Assembly: GCA_008711135.1 (NCBI GenBank) | Contig: VUAW01000001.1 | Location: 248,001 to 312,000, forward strand | Origin: Rhodobacteraceae bacterium LNNU 3342 | GTDB taxonomy: Bacteria > Pseudomonadota > Alphaproteobacteria > Rhodobacterales > Rhodobacteraceae | Length of the DNA: 64,000 nt | Reading direction: 5' to 3' | Part shown: one piece after another, positions 46,976-56,082 of the stretch | How positions within the stretch are numbered: position 1 is the stretch's first letter | How the letters are laid out: each line of letters opens with the position of its first letter | Notes under the pieces: generated by a model | What the model was told of the DNA's origin: nothing | The model's database searches: none | Seen by the model: the letters and a program-made list of their open reading frames with translations, nothing else | Program-made: the position numbers and the translations under genes

Positions 46976-47856
46976 CAGCGCCGCCGCTCCATTGCCGTGT
47001 AAAGCCATAGAAGAGCGGCCTGCGCGCCCTCGCCCGTGTGGTGGGTGGACCAGCGCCAGCCGGTCGCGGCAGCCAGATGGGCCAGCCGCGCCTTGCGTTC
47101 GGCCAGCCGTTCCAGGTAGCGGCCCCGCAGATCCCCGGCCTTGAGCGTTTCGTGGCGAAGCCGCCCGGTCATGCTTTCGAAAATGGTGCGCCCGTCAAAA
47201 GGGAAGGCTTCCTCGACCGGGTCAAGGATCTGCATCAGCGCGCCGCGCACGCCACGATCGGCGGCGCGAATCAGCGCGGCCTCCACCGGCTCAAGATCGC
47301 CAAGAAAGTCGGAAATGAAGACTGCCCGCGACTGCGACGCAAGCTGGGCCGTGACCGGGGCGCCGTATTCGGTCTCACCCTCGGCGGCGAGGGCCAGTGC
47401 CAGCGGCATCATCTGCGACCGACCGGCGCGCGGCGCGACCGCCGGCAGAAGGCCCACCCGTTCGCCCCCACGCAGCAAAAGCTGCGCCAGCGCCAAGGCC
47501 AGAACCCGCGCCCGCCCACCCTTGCTGGGCCGCCCGGCGTCGCCCGAAAAGCCCATCGACCGGGCGTCATCCACCCACAGGCTGACCGTCTGCGCCGCCT
47601 GCCATTCCCGTTCCCGCACGAAATGCGCGTCGGACCTGCCAGACCGCCGCCAGTCGATGCTGCGGGCGGAATCGCCTGCGCCTGCGGGACGGTACTGCCA
47701 GAACTCATCCCCCGTACCGGCGCGGCGGCGGCCGTGTTCGCCAAGGATCAGCGTCGCCGCCAGATGTTCCGCATCGGCCAGAAGCGCGGGCAGACCGGCG
47801 GCGAGACCTTCGGCATCGCGGCGCAGCCGGGCGGGGAAGGCTACCGGGTCATTCAC
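46975..47856 (-). CDS. DUF58 protein
   Basis: Protein of 293 residues with the DUF58 core (DEFWQYRPAGAGDSARSIDWRRSGRSD, the family GDxxRxIDWR motif) and a VWA-like fold with VSLWVDDARSMGFSG. No membrane span, so probably cytosolic or membrane-peripheral. It is coupled to moxR upstream by 4 bases and to the DUF4159 gene downstream by one. DUF58 proteins are standard partners of MoxR ATPases. Confidence 0.93.
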   Translation of the reverse strand: MNDPVAFPARLRRDAEGLAAGLPALLADAEHLAATLILGEHGRRRAGTGDEFWQYRPAGAGDSARSIDWRRSGRSDAHFVREREWQAAQTVSLWVDDARSMGFSGDAGRPSKGGRARVLALALAQLLLRGGERVGLLPAVAPRAGRSQMMPLALALAAEGETEYGAPVTAQLASQSRAVFISDFLGDLEPVEAALIRAADRGVRGALMQILDPVEEAFPFDGRTIFESMTGRLRHETLKAGDLRGRYLERLAERKARLAHLAAATGWRWSTHHTGEGAQAALLWLYTAMERRR

Positions 47857-48860
47857 GCAGCCGCCCCAGTGCGGGCCAGGCCGGTGGCCACCTCGTCGAT
47901 CAGGTCGGTCAGGCTGACGCCCCGGGCGCGGGCGGCAAAGCCCAGCGCCATCCGATGCACCAGCACCGGACGCGCCATGTCACGCACATCGTCGATGGAG
48001 GGCGCAAGCCGCCCGTCCAGCAACGCCCGCGCCCGCACCATCAGCATCAGCGCCTGCGCGGCCCGCGGGCCGGGGCCCCAGCTGACATGTTCGCGCACCG
48101 CCGTGGCGGCCTCGGGTTCACCGGGACGGCAGGCGCGCACGAGGTCGAGGATATGTTCCACCACCGTATCGCCCACCGGCATCCGCCGCAGCACCGTCTG
48201 CGCCGCAAGAAGCTCGCCCGCCGAAAACACGGCATGGGCGCGGTCGTCGCCGGTCCCGGTAGTGGCGATCAGGATTTCCCGCTCCGTCGCGCGGTCGGGA
48301 TAATCCACGTCGATCTGCACAAGGAACCGGTCAAGCTGCGCCTCTGGCAGCGGATAGGTGCCTTCCTGTTCCAGCGGGTTCTGGGTTGCCAGCACGTGGA
48401 AGGGCACGCCCAGCGGGCGGTGCTGGCCGGCGATCGTCACCTCGCGTTCCTGCATCGCCTGAAGCAGGGCCGACTGGGTCCGGGGGCTGGCGCGGTTGAT
48501 TTCATCGGCCATCAGCAACTGACAGAAGATCGGCCCGGGGATGAAGCGGAAGGCGCGGCTGCCATCGGCGGCGGTATCCAGAACCTCTGACCCCAGGATA
48601 TCGGCGGGCATCAGGTCGGGCGTGAACTGGATCCGGTTGCCATCGAGCCCCATCACGGTCGAAAGCGTGTCCACCAGCCGGGTCTTGCCCAGGCCGGGCA
48701 ACCCGATCAGCAGCGCGTGCCCGCCGCACAGCATCGCGGCCAGCGTCAGGTCCACCACACGCGACTGGCCGATGAAGCGGCGATTGATGCTCGTCTTGGC
48801 CTCGGCCAGTTTGTCGCCCAGGCGCTCGATCTCGGCGATCAGCCCGGTTTCTTCGGCCAT
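47853..48860 (-). CDS. MoxR-family AAA+ ATPase
   Basis: Hexameric AAA+ ATPase of 335 residues. Walker A is GLPGLGKT (53-60), Walker [11 protein letters not shown] (Asp118/Glu119), sensor 1 is in [23 protein letters not shown], and a C-terminal lid follows. MoxR proteins act with DUF58/VWA partners in maturing or regulating membrane-associated complexes. GGGAGAG lies 6 bases before ATG 48860; the upstream open frame to 49136 is antisense to DUF1285. It is the first gene of the coupled unit moxR-DUF58-DUF4159-membrane protein. Confidence 0.95.
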   Translation of the reverse strand: MAEETGLIAEIERLGDKLAEAKTSINRRFIGQSRVVDLTLAAMLCGGHALLIGLPGLGKTRLVDTLSTVMGLDGNRIQFTPDLMPADILGSEVLDTAADGSRAFRFIPGPIFCQLLMADEINRASPRTQSALLQAMQEREVTIAGQHRPLGVPFHVLATQNPLEQEGTYPLPEAQLDRFLVQIDVDYPDRATEREILIATTGTGDDRAHAVFSAGELLAAQTVLRRMPVGDTVVEHILDLVRACRPGEPEAATAVREHVSWGPGPRAAQALMLMVRARALLDGRLAPSIDDVRDMARPVLVHRMALGFAARARGVSLTDLIDEVATGLARTGAAA

Positions 48861-48942
48861 GGCCACTCTCCCTCTTGGCTCTCTGTCGCTTTTCACACAT
48901 CTATTGCATAGTGCACTTGGGGCAGAAAGCACGTCGGGACAA

Positions 48943-49518
48943 ATGATCGTGAAACCGGAAGCTGAAAATCTTCTGAGCGCTGCACAGGCCGCAGGCAAGA
49001 AAGGCCTGCCGCCGGTGCATCTTTGGAACCCGCCCTTCTGCGGCGATCTGGACATGCGGATTGCCCGGGACGGCACTTGGTTCCATGAGGGAACGCCCAT
49101 TGGCCGACCGGCGATGGTGCGGCTGTTTTCATCCATCCTGCGTAAGGATGGCGATGCCTATTTCCTTGTGACCCCGGTGGAAAAGGTCGGCATCCAGGTC
49201 GAGGACGCACCCTTCGTCGCCGTGGATTTCGAGGTTGAGGGCACGGGCCGCGACCAGCGCCTGACCTTCGTCACGCAGGTGGGCGACCGCGCCATGGCGG
49301 GACCGGGCCATCCGATCCGCGTCGCCCGCGATCCGGAAAGCGGCGAACCTTCGCCCTATGTGCTGATCCGCGCAAACCTGGAAGCGCTGATCGACCGCAA
49401 GAGCTTTTACCGCCTGATCGATCTTGGCTGCCACGAACGGCACGAGGGCGAGGACTGGTTCGGCATTTGGTCCGGTGGGCAGTTCTTTCCGCTGATGCTG
49501 TCGCGCGAGCTTGGCTGA
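48943..49518 (+). CDS. DUF1285 protein
   Basis: Cytosolic protein of 191 residues with family features [28 protein letters not shown] and [34 protein letters not shown]. Divergent from moxR with 82 bases between starts; the pairing recurs in Rhodobacterales genomes. The ribosome binding site is weak (CGGGAC). The frame open to 48541 is antisense to moxR. Biochemical function is unknown. Confidence 0.9.
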   Translation: MIVKPEAENLLSAAQAAGKKGLPPVHLWNPPFCGDLDMRIARDGTWFHEGTPIGRPAMVRLFSSILRKDGDAYFLVTPVEKVGIQVEDAPFVAVDFEVEGTGRDQRLTFVTQVGDRAMAGPGHPIRVARDPESGEPSPYVLIRANLEALIDRKSFYRLIDLGCHERHEGEDWFGIWSGGQFFPLMLSRELG

Positions 49519-49546
49519 CAGCTTCCATTCGCAGCGGCGGACGGAT

Positions 49547-49798
49547 ATGGCTGCGCCATCCCTTCAGGTGCTACCGATGATCCCGCAGAAATACGCGCAT
49601 ATCCTGTTCGCCTTTTTCCTGTCCGGCCTGATGTCGCTGATCGTCACCGCTATCGCGACACTTCGAACAAGCGGGCCGGTAGACGGCTTTGTCGGGATCT
49701 GGCTTGGCGCTTGGGCGCCAAGCTGGCTGGTGGCCTTTCCGGCGGTGCTGGTCGTCGCACCGATCACGCGGCGGATCGTGGCGGCGCTGACGCGCTAG
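49547..49798 (+). CDS. DUF2798 membrane protein
   Basis: Small protein of 83 residues with two membrane spans (ILFAFFLSGLMSLIVTAIATL and WLVAFPAVLVVAPI), matching DUF2798. The start is uncertain: ATG 49547 has a GGCGGACGG upstream, ATG 49577 would give the more usual family N-terminus (MIPQKYAHILF), and a TTG at 49511 is in frame. It follows DUF1285 by 28 bases and overlaps the polA stop by 4 bases at its 3' end. Confidence 0.8.
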   Translation: MAAPSLQVLPMIPQKYAHILFAFFLSGLMSLIVTAIATLRTSGPVDGFVGIWLGAWAPSWLVAFPAVLVVAPITRRIVAALTR

Positions 49799-52596
49799 TG
49801 TGCCTCGGCCCAGCTGTCGCCCTGCCCTGCATCGACGACCAGCGGCACGGCAAGCTTCACCAGCGGTTCCGCCGCCTGTTCCATCACTCGGCGTACGACC
49901 GCGATTGTGTCTTCGACCGCCGGTTCTTCGACTTCGAACAGAAGTTCGTCGTGGACCTGCAGCAGCATTTTCGCAGGCAGGTGGGCGATGGCCTCTGGCA
50001 TCCGGATCATGGCGCGGCGGATGATGTCGGCGGCGCTGCCCTGGATGGGCGCGTTGATCGCCGCGCGGCGGGCAAAGCCTGCCGTGGGACCCTTGGCGTT
50101 GATCTCCGGCGTGTGGATCTTGCGCCCGAACAGCGTGGTGACAAAGCCCTGTTCGCGCGCCTCTGACACGGTGCGGTCCATGTAGTCGCGGATGCCGGGG
50201 AAGCGTTCGAAATAGGTGTCGATGAACTTCTGCGCCTGATCGCGCGGGATGCGCAGGTTGCGCGCAAGGCCAAAGCCCGAGATCCCGTAGATCACGCCAA
50301 AGTTGATCGCCTTGGCTTGCCGGCGGATGGACGGGTCCATCCCTTCCAGCGGGACGTTGAACATCTCGGATGCAGTCATGGCATGGATGTCGTGGCCTTG
50401 ACGGAACGCCTCTCGCAGCGCCGGGATATCGGCCATGTGGGCCAGGATCCGCAGCTCGATCTGGCTGTAGTCCAGCGCGATGAGCTTCTTGCCCGGCTCT
50501 GCCACAAACGCGGTGCGGATGCGGCGGCCTTCCTCGGACCGGATCGGAATGTTCTGCAGGTTCGGATCGGTGGAGGCGAGCCGCCCGGTGTTCGCCCCGG
50601 CGATGGAATAGCAGGTGTGCACTCGGCCCGTTTCCGGGTGGATATGGTCCTGCAACGCGTCGGTGTAGGTGCTTTTCAGCTTCGATATCTGCCGCCAGTC
50701 CAGCACCCGCGCGGGCAGATCGTGCCCTTCGGCGGCCAGATCCTCCAGCACGTCGGCGCCGGTGCCATAGGCGCCGGTCTTGCCCTTCTTGCCGCCCTGA
50801 AGGCTCATCTTGTCGAACAGGATCTCGCCCAGCTGCTTGGGAGACCCGATGTTGAACCGCTCGCCGGCCAGTTCGTAAATCTCGGCTTCCAGCGCCGCCA
50901 TCTTCTGGCTGAAGGCGTTGGACATGCGCGACAGCACATCGCGATCCACCCGGATACCGGTGCGTTCCATCTGCGCCAGCACCGGCACCAGCGGCCGTTC
51001 GAGCGTTTCATAGACCGTCGTCACCCGCGCCTGGTGCAGCTGCGGCTTGAACAGCTGCCAAAGCCGGAGGGTCACGTCCGCATCCTCGGCCGCGTATTTC
51101 ACTGCCTCGTCGATCGGCACCATGTCAAAGGTAATCGCGGACTTACCGCCGCCCAGAAGCGTCTTGATCGGGATGCAGCTGTGCGACAGGTACTGTTCCG
51201 CCAGCGCATCCATCCCGTGCCCATGCAGCCCCGAATGCATCGCGTAAGACATGAGCATCGTATCGTCGAACGGCACCACGTCGATCCCGTAGCGGGACAG
51301 GATCTTGGCGTCATACTTCATGTTCTGCCCGATCTTGAGGATGGCGGGATCCTCGAGCACCGGCTTCAGCGCATCCAGAACCACCTGCATCGGCAATTGT
51401 CCCTCGACCAGCGCGGCGCTGCCGAAGAGGTCGCCGGTGCCGCTGCGATGGGCCAGCGGGATATAGGCAGCCTTGCCGGGGGTGCTGCACAGGCAGATGC
51501 CGACAAGGTCGGCCCGCATTTCGTCCAGACCGGTGGTTTCGGTGTCGATGGCGACATAGCCATATTCGCGGATTTCGGCGATCCATTCGGCCAGCGTGGC
51601 TTCATCGCGGATGCAGGTATAGGCGGCGTGGTCAAAAGGCGGCTGTTCCACCACCGGCGCTGCGGCGGGCGCCTCTGCCACCGGGATTGGCGCGGGCAGG
51701 GGCGCATCCACGCCCAGCTTTTCAGCGACGCGTTTGGTGAGGGTCCGAAACTCCATCAGGTTCAGGAACTCGGTTAGCACCTGCGGATCAGGGCGGCGGA
51801 CCTCAAGTTCATCCAGCGTGATCGGCACAGGCATGTCGCAATGCAGCTCCACCAGCTTGCGCGAGATACGGATCTGTTCGGCGTGCTCCTGCAACACCTG
51901 CCGGCGCTTGGGCTGCTTGATCTCACCTGCCCGCTCCAGCAGGGTTTCAAGATCGCCAAACTCGTTGATCAGCAGCGCGGCCGTCTTGATCCCGATGCCG
52001 GGCGCGCCGGGCACATTGTCCACGCTGTCACCGGCGAGCGCCTGCACATCGACCACCTTGTCAGGATAGACGCCGAACTTCTCGAACACTTCCTCGCGAT
52101 CAATGCGCTTGTTCTTCATGGCGTCGAACATCTCGACCCCATTGCCCACAAGCTGCATCAGGTCCTTGTCAGACGAAATGATGGTCACCCGCCCGCCCGC
52201 GTCCCGCGCTTGGCAGGACAGGGTCGCGATGATGTCGTCGGCCTCGTAATCCTGCACCTCAAGGCAACAGATGTTGAAGGCGCGCGTGGCGTCGCGGGTC
52301 AGCGGGAACTGCGGGCGCAGATCCTCTGGCGGTTCGGGGCGCTGCGCCTTGTAGAGCGGATAGAGTTCGTTCCGGAACGTCTTCGACGAATAGTCGAAGA
52401 TCACGGCCGCATGAGTCGGCGCGTCGGGGCCGGAATTGCCCTCGATATACCGGAACAGCATGTTGCAGAATCCCGCCACCGCGCCGACGGGCAGCCCGTC
52501 GGACTTGCGCGTCAGCGGCGGCAGCGCGTGATAGGCTCGGAAGATGAAGGCCGATCCGTCGATCAGATGCAGATGGCTGCCCTTGCCAAAGGTCAT
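49795..52596 (-). CDS. polA: DNA polymerase I
   Basis: Repair and Okazaki-fragment polymerase of 933 residues. It has a 5'-3' exonuclease domain (residues 1-295, with DYEADD at about 116-121 and AGDSVDNVPG), a 3'-5' proofreading domain with an intact VAIDTETTG (Asp351, Glu353), and a polymerase domain with motif A (LDYSQIELR), the O-helix RRQAKAINFGVIYG and motif C (QVHDELLFE). All three activities are therefore expected, as in E. coli and unlike proofreading-deficient homologues. A CHCC zinc-finger gene lies 78 bases upstream on the same strand. Confidence 0.98.
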   Translation of the reverse strand: MTFGKGSHLHLIDGSAFIFRAYHALPPLTRKSDGLPVGAVAGFCNMLFRYIEGNSGPDAPTHAAVIFDYSSKTFRNELYPLYKAQRPEPPEDLRPQFPLTRDATRAFNICCLEVQDYEADDIIATLSCQARDAGGRVTIISSDKDLMQLVGNGVEMFDAMKNKRIDREEVFEKFGVYPDKVVDVQALAGDSVDNVPGAPGIGIKTAALLINEFGDLETLLERAGEIKQPKRRQVLQEHAEQIRISRKLVELHCDMPVPITLDELEVRRPDPQVLTEFLNLMEFRTLTKRVAEKLGVDAPLPAPIPVAEAPAAAPVVEQPPFDHAAYTCIRDEATLAEWIAEIREYGYVAIDTETTGLDEMRADLVGICLCSTPGKAAYIPLAHRSGTGDLFGSAALVEGQLPMQVVLDALKPVLEDPAILKIGQNMKYDAKILSRYGIDVVPFDDTMLMSYAMHSGLHGHGMDALAEQYLSHSCIPIKTLLGGGKSAITFDMVPIDEAVKYAAEDADVTLRLWQLFKPQLHQARVTTVYETLERPLVPVLAQMERTGIRVDRDVLSRMSNAFSQKMAALEAEIYELAGERFNIGSPKQLGEILFDKMSLQGGKKGKTGAYGTGADVLEDLAAEGHDLPARVLDWRQISKLKSTYTDALQDHIHPETGRVHTCYSIAGANTGRLASTDPNLQNIPIRSEEGRRIRTAFVAEPGKKLIALDYSQIELRILAHMADIPALREAFRQGHDIHAMTASEMFNVPLEGMDPSIRRQAKAINFGVIYGISGFGLARNLRIPRDQAQKFIDTYFERFPGIRDYMDRTVSEAREQGFVTTLFGRKIHTPEINAKGPTAGFARRAAINAPIQGSAADIIRRAMIRMPEAIAHLPAKMLLQVHDELLFEVEEPAVEDTIAVVRRVMEQAAEPLVKLAVPLVVDAGQGDSWAEAH

Positions 52597-52674
52597 GGCG
52601 TGCTCCCGGCTCTGGATGCGGTCGGCCGCCCTTGGGTCAGAGCCGGACCGGACGGGGGCAAAGGAGACTTGGCC

Positions 52675-52908
52675 TCAGGCCTTGGGGTCGCGCTTGGCCA
52701 GTTCGGCCATGAAGGCCTCGTGCTTTTCCACGTAGTCGGCGTGGATGAAGCGCTTGTCGCAATAGCTGCAATCGACCCAGCCGATGTCGTGCGGGATCGG
52801 CATCCAAACACGAGGATGGCCCAGCGCGCCCTCGCTCCCGTCGCAGGATACGCGGTAGGTGGAAACAACCTCGGTTTCCGGCGGGGCAATGGGTGCGGTC
52901 AAGTCCAT
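52675..52908 (-). CDS. zf-CHCC zinc-finger protein
   Basis: Protein of 77 residues with a single zinc site Cys22, His31, Cys47 and Cys50 (SCDG...GHPR...DCSYCDKRF), the zf-CHCC fold shared with the mitochondrial complex I subunit NDUFS6. AAGGAACGG precedes ATG 52908; the frame upstream to 52938 adds an unlikely extension. Conserved in alphaproteobacteria, where it may relate to complex I, but the neighbour here is polA. Confidence 0.9.
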   Translation of the reverse strand: MDLTAPIAPPETEVVSTYRVSCDGSEGALGHPRVWMPIPHDIGWVDCSYCDKRFIHADYVEKHEAFMAELAKRDPKA

Positions 52909-53017
52909 GTTCGGTCCGTTCCTTGTCGCGGGCGGCAAAGCGCCTTAAGTCGGGCGCATGATAACGATTGGCGCGGTGCGGGCAAGACCCGGTGGCCGCC
53001 ACCCCGGAGGATGTGCC

Positions 53018-53971
53018 GTGCAAGACCATGCCATTGAGATCGAGAAGCTCCGCAAGACCTATGGCGGAACCAAGCGCACCCCTGCGCACGAGGCGCTGAA
53101 GGGCGTGGACCTGGCGATTCCCGCTGGATCGATCTTTGGCCTTCTGGGGCCGAACGGGGCGGGCAAGTCCACGATGATCAACATCATGGCGGGCCTGGTG
53201 CGCAAGACCTCGGGCCGGGTGCGGATCTGGGGCTTTGACCAGGACGTGAACCCGCGCCAAAGCCGCGCGGCGATCGGCGTGATGCCGCAGGAACTGAACA
53301 TGGACCCGTTCTTCACCCCGCGCGCCGCACTGGAGGTACAGGCGGGCCTTTACGGCGTTCCGGCCTCGCAGCGCCGCACGGATGAGATTCTGGAGCTGAT
53401 CGGCTTGTCCGACAAGGCCGACGCCTATGCCCGCAGCCTGTCCGGGGGCATGAAGCGGCGGCTGCTGCTGGGCAAGGCGCTTGTCCACCACCCGCAGATC
53501 CTGGTGCTAGACGAACCGACCGCGGGCGTGGACATCGAGCTGCGCCAGATGCTGTGGCAAAACGTGCGGAAGCTGAACGAGCGCGGCATGACGATCATCC
53601 TCACGACCCACTACCTCGAAGAGGCCGAGCAGATGTGCGACGAGATCGCCATCATCAACCGCGGCGAGGTCGTGGTGCGCGACAAGACTTCGGCGCTGGT
53701 GGACCGGATGGATGGCAAGACGCTGCTCATCACCCCAGAAGGGCCTGCCCCCGCACAGATCGCATTGCCCGAAGGGGTGACGCTGGAACGCCGTGCGGGC
53801 GGGACGCTCGCCTTCACCTACAAGCGGCGCGAAACGCCCGCCAACGCGGTACTGGATGCGGTGCGCGCTGCCGGCATCACCATCCGGGACGTGGCGACCG
53901 AAGAAGCGCATCTGGAGGATGTCTTTGTCGCGCTGACCACCAGCCGCCCTACCCCGGTCGAGGCAGCCTAG
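53018..53971 (+). CDS. ABC transporter ATP-binding protein (ABC-2/YadG type), no adjacent permease
   Basis: ATPase of 317 residues with Walker A GPNGAGKST (44-52), signature LSGGM (141-145), Walker B ILVLDEPTAG and a C-terminal domain of about 90 residues. It resembles YadG/CcmA-type exporter ATPases. The GTG start at 53018 is supported by GGAGG with 7-base spacing; the upstream ATG 52958 has none. YadG-type genes are usually followed by a permease gene (YadH), but here a HIT gene on the opposite strand follows. The permease must be elsewhere. Confidence 0.9.
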   Translation: MQDHAIEIEKLRKTYGGTKRTPAHEALKGVDLAIPAGSIFGLLGPNGAGKSTMINIMAGLVRKTSGRVRIWGFDQDVNPRQSRAAIGVMPQELNMDPFFTPRAALEVQAGLYGVPASQRRTDEILELIGLSDKADAYARSLSGGMKRRLLLGKALVHHPQILVLDEPTAGVDIELRQMLWQNVRKLNERGMTIILTTHYLEEAEQMCDEIAIINRGEVVVRDKTSALVDRMDGKTLLITPEGPAPAQIALPEGVTLERRAGGTLAFTYKRRETPANAVLDAVRAAGITIRDVATEEAHLEDVFVALTTSRPTPVEAA

Positions 53972-54351
53972 CCCGCCGGCTGCAACATCCGGCCCAGCGA
54001 CCGGCCTGCAAGAATGTGTACGTGAAGGTGCGGCACCTCTTGCACGCCATGCGTCCCGGCGTTGGAAATCAGGCGATAGCCCTGGCCGTCATGCCCGGGC
54101 TGCAGGCCCAGCATCTTGCAGACCGCGCCGATGGTGCGGGTGAAATCCACGATCTCGACCTCCGTCGCTTCAAGCGCGAAATGGTCATAGCAGACATAGC
54201 GCCCCTTCGGGATCACCAGCACGTGGTTCGGCGCCTGCGGACGGATATCCTCGAACGCAAGGCTGTGCGGAGTTTCCAGCACTGTCTTGTTCGGGATTTC
54301 CTTGCGCAGGATGCACGCAAAGATGTTCTGGTCGTCATAGGCGTAGGCCAT
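53968..54351 (-). CDS. HIT-family protein (HinT-like)
   Basis: Histidine-triad nucleotide-binding protein of 127 residues with the triad HLHVHIL (His108/110/112), YDDQNIFACILRKEIP at the start, and ISNAGTHGVQEVPHLH. Such proteins hydrolyse adenosine phosphoramidates or related adenylates. Its stop overlaps the convergent ABC ATPase stop by four bases. It lies 10 bases after the glycosyltransferase gene on the same strand. Confidence 0.93.
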   Translation of the reverse strand: MAYAYDDQNIFACILRKEIPNKTVLETPHSLAFEDIRPQAPNHVLVIPKGRYVCYDHFALEATEVEIVDFTRTIGAVCKMLGLQPGHDGQGYRLISNAGTHGVQEVPHLHVHILAGRSLGRMLQPAG

Positions 54352-54361
54352 CGGTCTCCCC

Positions 54362-55939
54362 TTAGTCCACGTAAAGATAGTTGATATTCAGCAGGTCCCG
54401 TGCCGTTTCATATGGGACGTCAAGGAAGGCCGCCAGCGGACCGGTGTTTTCCTCCTGGCTGGCGGCTTCGCGGATCTTGCTGAAGTTCGGGAAGTTCGCG
54501 TCGCGGATCTGGTCGCTTTCGAAACGCATGTCGAAACGGATCGTGGGCAGCAGCCGTTCCATGGTTTCGGTCGATGTCCCAGGCCCGGCAAGCCCTACCC
54601 GTTCGGCATGGCCGAACAGGTATTCGTCGCTGAATTCGCACTCGATCTCCAGGATGCGGGTGGTGCAGCGATCCGAACAGAAGTCGTGCAGCAGGTCGAT
54701 GTTGACCGGGTCGATGCAGATCACCAGCCGGTTCGTGTTGTGATAGTCGAACAGCATCCGCATCAGCGCCCGCCGATGCCGCGCGCGCTTGTCCAGGGTA
54801 CTCTGGATCCCGCCCAGGTCAGGCAGTGGCGTCGACTCCTCGTTGAACAGGTAGTCGACGGCGGTAATGTCGGTGTGTTCGCGGATACGTTCGTTCAACC
54901 GCTTGGCCACGTGCCACTTCTTGCAGACAATGACCATCAACTCCCGCTCACGGCCGAGGCTGGCCTCGGTCTCCCAGAAGCGCTGGCCGAAGCGGCGGCC
55001 GATCCGCCCGCGCCCGGTCAGGAACTTGTAGAGATTGCGGCCCTCGTGCGAGATCTGGAACTGGATGCCCGTGCTGACATAAAGCTCGCCCAGACGGGTC
55101 TTGAGCTCCTTCGCCTCGGGCGAGATCTTGCGCGCGAACAGGAAATCCTGGCTCAGCAGCAGGTCATAGTGGTCATTGTAGAAAACCGCGGGCATCCCGT
55201 AGTCGGAAAACACCAGGAAGGTCAGCGTCCGGGTGCGGATCTCGCGATCGGGAACCAGGTGGCGCACCAGCGTCTGAAAGAAGGTTTCATCCGGGATCCA
55301 GGTGGTGCGGAAAAACCGCATCACGTCGCGGCGCGTACGGCAAAAGTCCAGCAGCGCCTCGATTGTCGGACGGCGCAGGCACCACCACTGCGACCCGATC
55401 TGCACCTCGATGTCCGAGGGGATCTCGCGGGTAAGGCCCAGCTTCCGTTGAAGATCAAGCGAGGTGTAGAACAGCCACTTGTTCTGCCGCTCGTTGAAGT
55501 AGTGGCGATAATGCAGCCGTTCGCCCTTGATGCCGGTCTTGATCCAATCGGACTTGAAGAAATCAAAGCTCTCGATGTAGTCGACATCTTCGGAATCAAG
55601 AAAATCGTGAATGTATTCCGCAGACTTGATCGGCATGCAGTCGCCGGACAGCATGTAGAAATGGGTGGCATCGGGAAAGGCATCGACCGCCGCCTCTACC
55701 GCGTTGAGCGTGGCCTGCACCAGTGACCATTCGCCCCATCCGCATTTTTCACGGCGCTTGGCAAAGGTGACGTTCGGGTTGCCGCCAAGGGCTGACGTGA
55801 TCTGGTCGTAATGTTCCCGGCGCGCGCTGGCATCGAAATGGATGGCAAGATAGTCGCCGGCGGCCGCCAGCCTCTGGGCCTGGGCGATGACGCCCTCCGG
55901 ATCCTTGTGACACAACAGGATGAACGCAATCTTGGACAT
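54362..55939 (-). CDS. GT14-type glycosyltransferase with C-terminal DUF5928 region
   Basis: Protein of 525 residues. The first 290 residues resemble core-2/I-branching beta-1,6-N-acetylglucosaminyltransferases and xylosyltransferases (IAFILLCHKDPEGV, LAIHFDASA, HFYMLSGDCMPIKSA, GSQWWCLRRPTIEAL, WIPDETFFQTLV). The C-terminal part (about 290-525) matches the DUF5928 extension found in Rhodobacteraceae. No signal peptide or span, so it acts on the cytoplasmic face. It is divergent from the sulfotransferase at 56083, sharing an AT-richer 143-base promoter region. The acceptor is unknown. Confidence 0.87.
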   Translation of the reverse strand: MSKIAFILLCHKDPEGVIAQAQRLAAAGDYLAIHFDASARREHYDQITSALGGNPNVTFAKRREKCGWGEWSLVQATLNAVEAAVDAFPDATHFYMLSGDCMPIKSAEYIHDFLDSEDVDYIESFDFFKSDWIKTGIKGERLHYRHYFNERQNKWLFYTSLDLQRKLGLTREIPSDIEVQIGSQWWCLRRPTIEALLDFCRTRRDVMRFFRTTWIPDETFFQTLVRHLVPDREIRTRTLTFLVFSDYGMPAVFYNDHYDLLLSQDFLFARKISPEAKELKTRLGELYVSTGIQFQISHEGRNLYKFLTGRGRIGRRFGQRFWETEASLGRERELMVIVCKKWHVAKRLNERIREHTDITAVDYLFNEESTPLPDLGGIQSTLDKRARHRRALMRMLFDYHNTNRLVICIDPVNIDLLHDFCSDRCTTRILEIECEFSDEYLFGHAERVGLAGPGTSTETMERLLPTIRFDMRFESDQIRDANFPNFSKIREAASQEENTGPLAAFLDVPYETARDLLNINYLYVD

Positions 55940-56082
55940 GAAAAATCCGTACGGAGGAACAACTGGTCTTGATTGTTTCGATGAATAGCGTGATCACTCG
56001 TTGGAATGACAGTGGTGTTTTGTTCTTTTTCTGATTGACTGCATCCGTGTTGTCACGGTTCCCACTTCGGAGGCAAATTTTC
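55940..56082. other. AT-richer divergent promoter region of glycosyltransferase and sulfotransferase genes
   Basis: 143 bases, clearly lower in GC than the surroundings (for example GTGTTTTGTTCTTTTTCTG near 56012). It holds a GGAGG ribosome binding site nine bases before ATG 56083 and weak CGGA for the minus gene. No hexamer pair stands out strongly. The base composition could reflect tight regulation or transfer. Confidence 0.4.

Noticed and set aside
50317-51777. 486-residue plus-strand frame opposite polA
   Set aside because: Antisense to the well-supported polymerase.
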